From positions 1 to 6,915 of the forward strand of contig CALGHE010000026.1 in the NCBI GenBank assembly GCA_937915765.1: a DNA stretch of 6,915 nt, given 5' to 3'. Under the pieces are notes generated by a model, which made no database searches, was not told where the DNA came from, and saw only the letters and a program-made list of their open reading frames with translations. This document shows, piece after piece, positions 1 through 5,751 of this stretch; within the stretch, counting starts at the first letter, position 1, and the number at the start of each line of letters is the position of its first letter. A program made the translations under genes and the position numbers. The stretch is from an uncultured Bacteroidales bacterium (GTDB lineage Bacteria; Bacteroidota; Bacteroidia; Bacteroidales; Paludibacteraceae).

Positions 1-399
1 CTCGGCCTTATAAGTCAGCTGATAACGTCCGCGCAAAGACATCTCCAAACGATGAATCTTATGCTTCGCGCTAACCTGTCCTGTTAGCCTATGCCTCCAA
101 GAGAAGCCTTCAATTTCGTCATAATCGGCGATAAAAGTGTACCCCACCCCCACCTTAACGATTTTCGGCACAAGTTGGAACGACGCATCCAACCCGGTAG
201 CCAGACGGTCAAGCTGCTTTGAGTTTTCTTTTGTACGCACTTCCTCTTCCAGCCCAACCTCAAAGCGTTTGCCAAACTTTTTAGAAACAGCAACGCCCAC
301 ATTAAGCCCGAAGTCCTGCTCGTCGGCAGAAACACCCGCAGCCAAGCTGCACGAGACAAGCGAAAGCACAAGAATTTTTATATATCTCACTTTATCCAT
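1..399 (-). CDS. DUF2490-family outer-membrane protein, N-terminal part (cut by window edge)
   Basis: The minus-strand frame from the ATG at 399-397 stays open for 133 codons to the window edge, so the C-terminus is missing. The protein begins MDKVRYIKILVLSLVS with a hydrophobic segment ending near Ala-Ala-Gly-Val-Ser-Ala (about residues 20-26), a likely Sec signal peptide. The mature part has alternating hydrophobic and charged residues typical of an outer-membrane beta barrel: FGKRFEVGLEEEVRTKEN (about 42-59), LDRLATGLDASFQLVP and KVGVGYTFIADYDE. From memory this pattern is that of DUF2490 proteins of Bacteroidetes, whose function is unknown. The start codon lies inside the end of the DUF4956 gene (ATGGATAA overlap, 8 bases), so the two are probably translationally coupled. 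Inference: it is the outer-membrane member of the VTC/DUF4956 operon. Family call fairly sure; role unknown. Confidence 0.8.
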   Translation of the reverse strand, partial: MDKVRYIKILVLSLVSCSLAAGVSADEQDFGLNVGVAVSKKFGKRFEVGLEEEVRTKENSKQLDRLATGLDASFQLVPKIVKVGVGYTFIADYDEIEGFSWRHRLTGQVSAKHKIHRLEMSLRGRYQLTYKAE

Positions 400-1063
400 T
401 AAACTGAGAAACTTTAGTTATGTTATCAACAGTGTTGACCTCTGTCGATTCTGACTTATAATAAACTTTAACGAACGCGATGTCTTTCAAGAAATCAATA
501 TGCCCGATTTCAATCTTCACCACATCAAGTCCCGTTCTTGCCTTAATATCTTCCAGCATCTCCTCGCGATGCTCCGGAGTAATCAACTTTATCTTTTCGT
601 AAACAACAAGTTTGCAAGCAGTACGGTTCATGAACTTCATAGACTCCATGATCCAGACCATCAGCACAAACAAGAAATTAGTCAAAAGAGACTGAACAAG
701 GCTTTCGCGCGTGTCCAGACCGTTAAGCACGGAGACACCTATGATGACAAAAAGGTAAGTCATTTCACGGATAGGCACAGTGTCCGTTCTGTATCGCACA
801 ATTCCGAATATTGCGAACATACCCAAGGCAAGCCCCATCTCAAGCTTTGTCTTGCCCAGCGCGAACATCAGCAAGAACACAGTGGTGCTTATCAGCATGA
901 ACGTATAGACATAATCACGACGTTTAGACTTCTTGTAATAAAGTCCGCCAACTATAATTGCAGTCACCAAAATATTAAGAGCGAACATCAGCAGAAGTTC
1001 GGTAACCGCCCTTGTATTTATAACCGGAATTCCCAAGAATTCCATTCCTTCTAAAAATTCCAT
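392..1063 (-). CDS. DUF4956 multi-pass membrane protein
   Basis: This 223-residue inner-membrane protein has about four to five hydrophobic segments, near residues 19-43, 51-69, 74-89, 101-116 and 122-141. A soluble domain (about 150-223) follows, rich in alternating beta/alpha sequence (KLVVYEKIKLITPEHREEM, VVKIEIGHIDFLKDIAFVKVYY). The stretch at 83-105, with FGIVRYRTDTVPIREMTYLF-like sequence, matches my recollection of the conserved DUF4956 core: an Arg-x-Arg-Thr loop after a helix. The VTC-domain gene lies 44 bases upstream, a recurrent pairing in bacteria. By analogy with yeast VTC, where a cytosolic catalytic domain works with a membrane part, this could be the channel or anchor for the polymerase; that is inference. 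The start at 1063 gives MEFLEGMEFLG; a second ATG at 1045 is possible. The gene ends inside the next gene's start. Confidence 0.87.
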   Translation of the reverse strand: MEFLEGMEFLGIPVINTRAVTELLLMFALNILVTAIIVGGLYYKKSKRRDYVYTFMLISTTVFLLMFALGKTKLEMGLALGMFAIFGIVRYRTDTVPIREMTYLFVIIGVSVLNGLDTRESLVQSLLTNFLFVLMVWIMESMKFMNRTACKLVVYEKIKLITPEHREEMLEDIKARTGLDVVKIEIGHIDFLKDIAFVKVYYKSESTEVNTVDNITKVSQFNG

Positions 1064-1107
1064 TTCAAAAAAATTAAATTATTAAACAACGACTAAGAAC
1101 AAACCGT

Positions 1108-1878
1108 TCAAGCCACTTTCAACATTTTTTTTATATAATTAATTTTGCGTTTAAACCTGTTACGTTTCAACGAGTCGTCCGTCAAAACCATACCCAAACA
1201 GTACTTGCTGATGCCCTTTCTCTTGACACGCTCGCACTGCAGGTAATCCTTAAACGGAGAGTGCATGTTGCCATCTTGCTTCACTTCCACTATACAGAGG
1301 TGCTCAAAGGTGTTCTGCAGGTCTGTTTTGCAATTGCGGAATTTGATATTGACATCGATGGTCAGCCGCTCCGTCTTGGCCTTATTCACCAAAGTAACTC
1401 TGTAAAAATAGTTACGCAGGCGCGGCGACAGTCTCTCTATGCCGTAATTCAGTTTTTCCTCAATAAAAGACCTCGCTTCGTCTTGTGCAAGCACATCCTC
1501 GTCAGGAACTGAGATCCGGACCTTCTTGGTGCGTCCCTTGTTGTTTTTGTTTTTAACTTCAAGGAAACGCTGATTAGACTCCACATATTCACGTATTCTC
1601 AACTTCTGCCTTGTCCGGCGACCGTTGTGGTGAATCGTGAACATCTCTGCATTTTCGGTGTCAAAATATAATGTCCGATAATAAGCCATGCGGCTGCCAT
1701 CAATCTCTTGCGCGAAATAATCCTCCTTCGCCTTTTCGAGGAGCTTGGGCAAAAGCCTCACATCAATCATATATTTTGTATCGATGCGGTTCATAAGCTT
1801 TATACCGCTCATCTGCGACAACGATATAGGCTCAAAAGAGGCAAGAGTTGATTCTATTTCCTTCATTATGGTTTCCAT
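1108..1878 (-). CDS. VTC-domain protein, polyphosphate polymerase-like
   Basis: This 256-residue soluble, basic protein belongs to the VTC domain family (triphosphate tunnel metalloenzyme fold). Visible motifs, in order, are NRIDTKY (30-36), YRTLYFDT (67-74), RQKLRIREY (90-98), FLEVKNKNNKGRTKKVR (105-121), CIVEVKQDG (195-203) and KGISKYCLGM (221-230). The alternating Lys/Arg strands and the late Glu198 and Ser224-Lys225 resemble the tunnel residues of yeast Vtc4, which polymerises ATP gamma-phosphate into polyphosphate. No SPX domain or membrane helix is present, so it is the catalytic domain alone, presumably cytosolic. The start at 1878 is supported by AGGGGG six bases upstream; an in-frame ATG at 1866 is less likely. 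It lies between the lysine-rich periplasmic gene (20-base gap) and DUF4956 (44-base gap). Family is sure; actual polyphosphate synthesis is inferred. Confidence 0.9.
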   Translation of the reverse strand: METIMKEIESTLASFEPISLSQMSGIKLMNRIDTKYMIDVRLLPKLLEKAKEDYFAQEIDGSRMAYYRTLYFDTENAEMFTIHHNGRRTRQKLRIREYVESNQRFLEVKNKNNKGRTKKVRISVPDEDVLAQDEARSFIEEKLNYGIERLSPRLRNYFYRVTLVNKAKTERLTIDVNIKFRNCKTDLQNTFEHLCIVEVKQDGNMHSPFKDYLQCERVKRKGISKYCLGMVLTDDSLKRNRFKRKINYIKKMLKVA

Positions 1879-1884
1879 CTTCAG

Positions 1885-1890
1885 CCCCCT
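1885..1890 (-). promoter_or_regulatory. Shine-Dalgarno-like site of the VTC gene
   Basis: AGGGGG lies six bases before the ATG at 1878. It is a strong purine box at good spacing, and unusual here because the other starts in the window have AT-rich leaders. It favours the 1878 start over the in-frame ATG at 1866 and may raise VTC translation relative to its neighbours. Confidence 0.5.
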
Positions 1891-1898
1891 TTCCGCCT

Positions 1899-2306
1899 TT
1901 ATTCAAGAATATACTCGAACTCTTTAGTGTGCTTAAGCTTGTTGTTTGGTGCATAGACGCTCTCCAGTCTCTTCTTTCCGTTTTCGTGATACTCGATAAC
2001 CACAGTCTTTTCAAGTTTGTCAAACTCGTCGTAATGAGTCTCTTTAACGCACTTGCCCTTCTGGTTATATTCGTATGTCACGCGGCTCTTCTGGTCTCCG
2101 ACACTTGTGAACTCAACCTCTTCGACTTTTTTGCCGTCCGCATTGTATGTTGTCTTATGGTCAAGACGTTTCTTTTTGCCTTCCACCTTCCACTCCTTAG
2201 TCTCTTTGATTTTTTTACCGTCAAAAGTGTTTTTCTGAGCGAAAGCAGAAGAACCCGTTATGCCGACTACTGCCGCCAGCAAGACTATTTTAACAAACTG
2301 TCTCAT
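1899..2306 (-). CDS. Secreted lysine-rich protein with MORN/YwqK-like repeats
   Basis: This 135-residue protein starts at the ATG at 2306 (MRQFVKIVLLAAV). A TTG nine bases upstream would also be in frame but is not needed. A clean Sec signal peptide ends at SSAFA-Q (cleavage after about residue 23) with no lipobox, so the product should be periplasmic or exported. The mature 112 residues hold 23 lysines and repeat a pattern of about 20-25 residues: aromatic-x-Asn/Glu-x-x-Gly-Lys followed by charged beta strands (TTYNADGKKVEEVEF, YEYNQKGKCVKETHY, IEYHENGKKRLESVY). This is like the YwqK/MORN-type or RHS-like repeats seen in many Bacteroidetes hypothetical proteins. It lies 27 bases after the lipoprotein gene and 20 bases before the VTC gene, so almost surely in the same operon. 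A lysine-rich surface could bind a polyanion such as polyphosphate; this is speculation. Function unknown. Confidence 0.75.
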   Translation of the reverse strand: MRQFVKIVLLAAVVGITGSSAFAQKNTFDGKKIKETKEWKVEGKKKRLDHKTTYNADGKKVEEVEFTSVGDQKSRVTYEYNQKGKCVKETHYDEFDKLEKTVVIEYHENGKKRLESVYAPNNKLKHTKEFEYILE

Positions 2307-2333
2307 ACTTTTCAAATTTTTAATTAGTCAAAA

Positions 2334-3068
2334 TTAATAAGCCGACACCCTAATTGGCTCACCAGTTATATTCTCAATAGTTCCGACACCTCCGGTTTTC
2401 ACATTTGCGTAAACCGGTATAATGTCACAATTCTTGTCTGTTTCGTGCTCGCCCCAAATCACGTATTCAGTGTCAGGTTCAAGCTTTGCGAAAGTAAAAT
2501 ATCCGCGGTCGTCTCCGCGAGTGTCCTCAACAGGAGCGATAGTGCCCTTCTTTCTGAGATAAACTCGAAGCCCAACGCCCGGAGCAGGCTTGCCGTCGTC
2601 CCAAGAGCATTCTATTTTACCAACGATACCGCAACAGCCAACATTTTTACCATCTTTCACGTAAATGTCTTCCACCTTGAAAGTTCCAGACTCGCCAACG
2701 CTGACATTTCTGTAGATAGCTTCCATTTCAGACGATGCAAGTTCATTGTAAGCAAAAACTGTATAATCGCCTTCACGAAGATACCTGAACGCAAAACGTC
2801 CATCCGCAGAAGTTTTTGTATCGTCGTCAAAAATATCCGCAGAGTTTCCTCCATAAATGATGAATACATCCTGATCTGCCGCCACAACCGTGTCCGGAGC
2901 AAAGACGAACGAACCGTCGGCCTCCTCTTTAATGGCGCCATCGTCCACTATTTTATAGACAGTACCTTCAATGGTGGCCTTTCCGCCTTCGCCTTCCTCT
3001 TTAGTACACGAAACTGCGAACAGAGCCAACACAACCAACTTAAACGTGATAATTAATGTGTTTTTCAT
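2334..3068 (-). CDS. Surface-type lipoprotein with two beta-sandwich repeats
   Basis: This 244-residue protein has a lipoprotein signal peptide: MKNTLIITFKLVVLALFAVSC, with the lipidated Cys at 21. The next residues are T-K-E-E-G-E, which fit the lipoprotein export signal (Lys followed by two acidic residues) described for surface lipoproteins of Capnocytophaga/Bacteroidetes. Surface exposure is therefore likely. The rest looks like two carboxypeptidase-regulatory-like/Ig-like modules: ATIEGTVYKIV ... DGRFAFRYLREGDYTVFAYNE (about 32-110) and GIVGKIECSWDDGKPAPGVGLRVYLRKKG ... GYFTFAKLEPDTEYVIWGE (about 147-208). No catalytic motif is visible, so it is probably structural or ligand-binding. A Cys-Cys pair sits in GCCGIVG at the second module's start. 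It is the first gene of the five-gene operon, with a candidate promoter just upstream. Localisation is well supported; function unknown. Confidence 0.8.
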   Translation of the reverse strand: MKNTLIITFKLVVLALFAVSCTKEEGEGGKATIEGTVYKIVDDGAIKEEADGSFVFAPDTVVAADQDVFIIYGGNSADIFDDDTKTSADGRFAFRYLREGDYTVFAYNELASSEMEAIYRNVSVGESGTFKVEDIYVKDGKNVGCCGIVGKIECSWDDGKPAPGVGLRVYLRKKGTIAPVEDTRGDDRGYFTFAKLEPDTEYVIWGEHETDKNCDIIPVYANVKTGGVGTIENITGEPIRVSAY

Positions 3069-3092
3069 ATTTTATAATACTAAATTTATTTT

Positions 3093-3100
3093 CAAATATA
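3093..3100 (-). promoter_or_regulatory. Bacteroidetes-type -7 promoter element for the five-gene operon
   Basis: The minus strand reads TATATTTG, a perfect match to the Bacteroidetes sigma-ABfr -7 consensus TAnnTTTG. It lies 24 bases before the ATG at 3068, giving a short AT-rich leader. The -33 region is weak: only a TTTTCG about 20 bases upstream. The element sits in a 240-base gap (3069-3308) in which I see no other gene or strong terminator. Confidence 0.5.
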
Positions 3101-3308
3101 AGTCCTGCCCTAACTGCTCACGAAAACATTCAGCGAAAACTGCCAAAACTTCAGCCAATCTCCGCTCAAGTATTTCAAAAACAAAATACGCCATGTCGAG
3201 CCTATAAAGAAGGCCGATGCCACAACGTAGGCAGATTCATCAAACAAACGTAAATATGCACGAACTCAATCCTTAAATCATTCGCCGCATTAAAACGAAA
3301 CTTTAAAA

Positions 3309-3857
3309 TCAATATCCCTGATCTTCAAAATAGCTGTCGTCATTCAGACTGAGATTGTCCAGTTCATCATCATTGTAAGACTCCAGAAAATCCTCGTCAA
3401 ATCCGAACGCATCCTTGTCGTTCGCCACCACGCCCAAATCGGAGCCGAACATATCCTCTATCTGCACCGGAGCTTTGCCTTCCGAACGAGAGCATACCGG
3501 CTGTTCCAAACTGCCTGAAGAGATGCCCTGCATTTCGATGAAAAAGCATCTGTCGCACATATTGTCGAACACAAAGATAAGCCTCTGCCCCTCGTCCGAC
3601 ACAAACTCTTCCAACTTGGTGTCTTCCATCACGTAACTGTCATACTCAGAGGACGTCTCCATCTCCACAAGAGTAATCTCCTGGCCCTTCTCCCAACTGT
3701 CGCTGCAAATGAAGAAGGATGTCATCTGGTCCTTAGTGTACCCCACAGAATCCAGAATAGCATTCTGAAAATCCAAAAAAGTCGCCTCCGAATCTATTTG
3801 AATCTCCCTTACAAAGTCATCGACTTCATCCGAACACAAGACAAATTTGAATACCAT
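3309..3857 (-). CDS. pRiA4b ORF-3-like / IS1096 TnpR-passenger family acidic protein
   Basis: This 182-residue cytosolic protein starts at the ATG at 3857, preceded by AGGG four bases upstream. The N-terminal 115 residues (VFKFVLCSDEVDDFVREIQI, SEATFLDFQNAILDSVGY, MTSFFICSDSWEKGQEITL, RLIFVFDNMCDRCFFIEM) match my recollection of the pRiA4b ORF-3-like domain (PF07929) in its common Bacteroidetes chromosomal form. The domain name comes from plasmid and IS passenger genes; its molecular role is unknown and no transposase is nearby, so it should not be read as a mobile-element gene. The last 45 or so residues are a very acidic, probably disordered tail (DEDFLESYNDDELDN, NDDSYFEDQG). It follows dnaA by 108 bases in the same direction and may be co-transcribed or use its own promoter. 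Family call good; function unknown. Confidence 0.82.
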   Translation of the reverse strand: MVFKFVLCSDEVDDFVREIQIDSEATFLDFQNAILDSVGYTKDQMTSFFICSDSWEKGQEITLVEMETSSEYDSYVMEDTKLEEFVSDEGQRLIFVFDNMCDRCFFIEMQGISSGSLEQPVCSRSEGKAPVQIEDMFGSDLGVVANDKDAFGFDEDFLESYNDDELDNLSLNDDSYFEDQGY

Positions 3858-3880
3858 ATTTCCCTAAATTTATTTTGCCG

Positions 3881-3888
3881 TAAAAGTA
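3881..3888 (-). promoter_or_regulatory. Possible -7 promoter element upstream of the pRiA4b-like gene
   Basis: The minus strand reads TACTTTTA, one mismatch from TAnnTTTG, 23 bases before the ATG at 3857. A TTG-containing stretch lies about 15 bases further upstream, closer than the usual 19-21, so support is weak. It would allow transcription separate from dnaA. Confidence 0.25.
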
Positions 3889-3965
3889 ACTATTTTTTTA
3901 AAACAACACACTCTTTCCCAGATTTTTTTTGCCTTCAACGCCATTTTTTTGCGCAACGGCCGGAA

Positions 3966-5365
3966 TCATCTCAGTTTTTCCTCTATCGAGTCAAGGCTCT
4001 GCTTCAGTTCCTTGTCTATTTCAGACTGTTCAGCCACCGTCTTGCACGCATGCAAAACCGTGGCATGGTCTCGGTTTCCGATCAGTTCACCGATTGCCGT
4101 CAGCGAGTTTTTCGTGTATTTTCTTGCCAGATACATCGCCACCTGCCTTGCCTGCACCACCACACGCTTTCTCGACTTTGTCTGTATATCGTTCACTTCC
4201 AAATTGTAATAGTCGCAAACGACCTCCTGAATCTTGGAAATGTTCACCACCTTGGTCGTTGTGTTTGCAATTTTGCCCACAACTTTCTGCGCGAGATCAA
4301 GATTTATCTCCGCATTAATCAATATGGACTGAGCCAAGAGCGAGCTCACCACCCCTTCCAGCTCACGAACATTGTCCGTAACTGCACCGGCGATATAATC
4401 CACCACATCTTCAGGTATCAGAAGCCCTTCCGCCTTCACTTTATTCAGCAGAATTCCCTTCTTGGTATTGAAGTCTGGCGCTTCAAGCTCGGCAGACAGC
4501 CCCCACTTGAAGCGGCTCAAAATACGATGGTCCAGTCCCTGCAGCACATTCGGCGACTGGTCAGACGTCAGTATAAGCTGTTTTCCAGCCTGATGCAAGT
4601 GGTTAAAAATATGGAAAAATGTGTTTTGCGTCCCTGTACGCGAAGCCATGTCCTGAATGTCGTCCACAATAAGCACGTCCAAAGACTGATAAAAATTCAG
4701 GAAGTCCGTGGATTTGTTATTCCTCGTCGCCTCCATATATTGAGTCTGAAACTTATTTGCACTGACATACAGCACATTAAGGTTCGGATTAAGACGTTCA
4801 GCCTCAAGTCCTATCGCATTAGCGAGATGCGTTTTGCAAGTCCGGAACCTCCGTATATAAACAGCGGGTTAAAAGTGTTTCGTCCCGGTTGTTTTGCAAT
4901 AGTCATACCGGCCGAACGAGCCAGCAGATTGCAGCCGCCCTCCACAAAGTTGGCAAAAGTGTAATTATGATTCAGCTGCGAGTCAATCTTCTTGCTTGGA
5001 AGCCCTTGAAAAGGATTGAACACCGTCTGCCCCTGCCCTGCGTTCTGTCTGCGGCCTCCAGACTGGTCCACCAAAGTCGGAGCGTCTCCTGAATTTGTCA
5101 TCATGACACGGTAGTTCAGTTTCGCGCCTGAGCCAATAACCCTGTTAAGCACCATAAAAAGGAGGTCACAATAACGGTCTTCGAGCATTTCGTAGAAATA
5201 CGAGCTCGGCAGCAAAAGCGTCAGCATCTTGTCCTCTATACTCAAAGGCCTGATAGGGACAAACCACACGTCAAAAACCTGCGGCGGCAAAATGTCCTTT
5301 ATTATAGCAAGACACTCGCCCCACACCTTTTCATGCTCAGCCTTCATATTTATGGCACTGTTCAT
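3966..5365 (-). CDS. dnaA: Chromosomal replication initiator DnaA (frame broken by one missing base)
   Basis: DnaA binds DnaA boxes at oriC and melts the origin in an ATP-dependent way. With one G restored near 4837 the gene encodes 466 residues, the usual length for Bacteroidetes DnaA. Domain I (about 1-85: KVWGECLAIIKDILPPQVFDVWF) loads helicase; a short Gly/Gln-rich linker follows (about 90-130). The AAA+ domain starts at LNHNYTFANFVEG, with Walker A GGSGL(G)KTH at 172-180, Walker B VLIVDDIQ at about 231-238, sensor I LTSD at about 266-269, the box VII LSRFKWG with the Arg finger near 285, and sensor II NVRELEG. Domain IV ends with the DNA-binding signature NRDHATVLHACKTV at about 431-444. 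The ATG at 5365 is chosen over a TTG just before it; GGAG lies 11 bases upstream, and an ATG at 5347 is the alternative. As given, the reading frame stops at 4811, and the downstream part has no credible own start (only GTG at 4775). Confidence 0.93.
4836..4838 (-). other. Single-base deletion (frameshift) inside dnaA Walker A
   Basis: The minus strand reads GGACTTGCAAAACGCATC where a normal DnaA needs GGACTTGGCAAAACGCAT, i.e. Gly-Leu-Gly-Lys-Thr-His. One G of the Gly codon (a C at about 4837 on the plus strand) is absent. Both sides are perfectly conserved DnaA in the two frames, with no other damage, which argues for an indel in the sequence or assembly or for a very recent mutation. Confidence 0.9.
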
Positions 5366-5512
5366 CAATTAAATATCTCCATCTATTTAGAAGCTGCCCC
5401 CGCATACACTCCGCCGCCGGCAAAGACGCGAGCAGACCAAGTTCAAACGGCAAAAACAGCCACAGTTGTGTTACATGATACGACACCAAGCATCTCCTTT
5501 TCTCAGAAGCCC

Positions 5513-5529
5513 GCAGTCTGCAAGACCGC
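5513..5529 (-). promoter_or_regulatory. Short hairpin in the predicted dnaA leader
   Basis: The minus strand reads GCGGTCTTGCAGACTGC, which folds into a 7-bp stem (one G-U pair) with a 3-base TGC loop, about 150 bases before the dnaA start. No T run follows, so it is not a classical terminator. It could be a leader RNA structure or chance. Confidence 0.3.
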
Positions 5530-5593
5530 CATTCTCCTTCCAAAAAAACAGAAGAGCTCACATATGTAAAAAAAAATCACCTTTATTTCAGTG

Positions 5594-5601
5594 CAAATTT
5601 C
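5594..5601 (-). promoter_or_regulatory. Weak -7-like element for dnaA
   Basis: The minus strand reads GAAATTTG, one mismatch from TAnnTTTG, directly downstream of the AT-rich tract. A T-run occupies the expected -33 position. If used, the dnaA leader would be about 220 bases. Low support. Confidence 0.2.
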
Positions 5602-5613
5602 GCCTTATTTTTT

Positions 5614-5632
5614 CTTAAAAAAAAATTTTAAG
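5614..5632. repeat. AT-rich palindrome
   Basis: The plus strand reads CTTAAAAAAAAATTTTAAG: seven-base complementary arms CTTAAAA/TTTTAAG around five A residues. It is the core of the most AT-rich part of the mlaD-dnaA gap. It may be a weak terminator for the mlaD transcript, a bent or easily melted segment, or simply a by-product of low complexity. Confidence 0.4.
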
Positions 5633-5751
5633 ATTCATTTTACAAAAAAATATGCGTCACACTACAATTCAAAATGTTATCCAGACACCACGCGACTGCA
5701 GTTTGACAGCGTCAGGCACCATCTAACCGCAGCGCTTCAGTTTACGTTTTC

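Larger units (their letters stand above)
5366..5751. other. Gene-free region between mlaD and dnaA; probable dnaA leader and promoter
   Basis: This stretch of 386 bases has no credible gene. The half near mlaD (about 5560-5650) is extremely AT-rich with several A and T runs; the half near dnaA is of ordinary composition. It holds a 17-base hairpin (5513-5529), an AT palindrome (5614-5632), a weak -7-like element (5594-5601) and one DnaA-box-like 9-mer (5677-5685). It most likely carries the dnaA promoter and a long leader. I do not see the cluster of DnaA boxes that would mark oriC. Confidence 0.5.

Noticed and set aside
84..371. A 95-codon minus-strand frame within the DUF2490 gene
   Set aside because: It is out of frame with the DUF2490 protein, which has a signal peptide and the family pattern.
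3072..3194. A 40-codon minus-strand frame (MAYFVFEILERRLAEVL...) before the lipoprotein gene
   Set aside because: It has no ribosome site and no recognisable family, and it covers the promoter candidate of the next operon. Probably chance, though the sequence would form an amphipathic helix.
3309..3857. Mobile element suggested by the family name IS1096/TnpR passenger
   Set aside because: No transposase, resolvase, inverted repeats or target duplications are visible nearby; the family is common as a chromosomal gene in Bacteroidetes.
3870..3944. A 24-codon Lys-rich frame (MALKAKKIWERVCCF...) between dnaA and the pRiA4b-like gene
   Set aside because: It comes from A-run-rich intergenic DNA and has no ribosome site or known match.
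3966..4775. A separate 269-residue gene for the C-terminal DnaA part
   Set aside because: The first codon would be an internal GTG in conserved AAA+ sequence without a ribosome site. It is the rest of dnaA after the frameshift.
3798..4964. A 388-codon plus-strand open frame opposite dnaA and the pRiA4b-like gene
   Set aside because: It lies antisense to a certain dnaA with all motifs. Its translation is rich in His, Arg, Cys and Ser with no domain pattern, typical of a reverse-frame shadow.
5337..5561. A 74-codon minus-strand frame overlapping the dnaA start
   Set aside because: It runs through the dnaA leader and into dnaA in another frame, with no recognisable family or sensible composition.
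5366..5561. Riboswitch in the dnaA leader (a CTGAGA resembling the TPP motif)
   Set aside because: The other conserved TPP elements are absent, and dnaA is not a thiamin gene.
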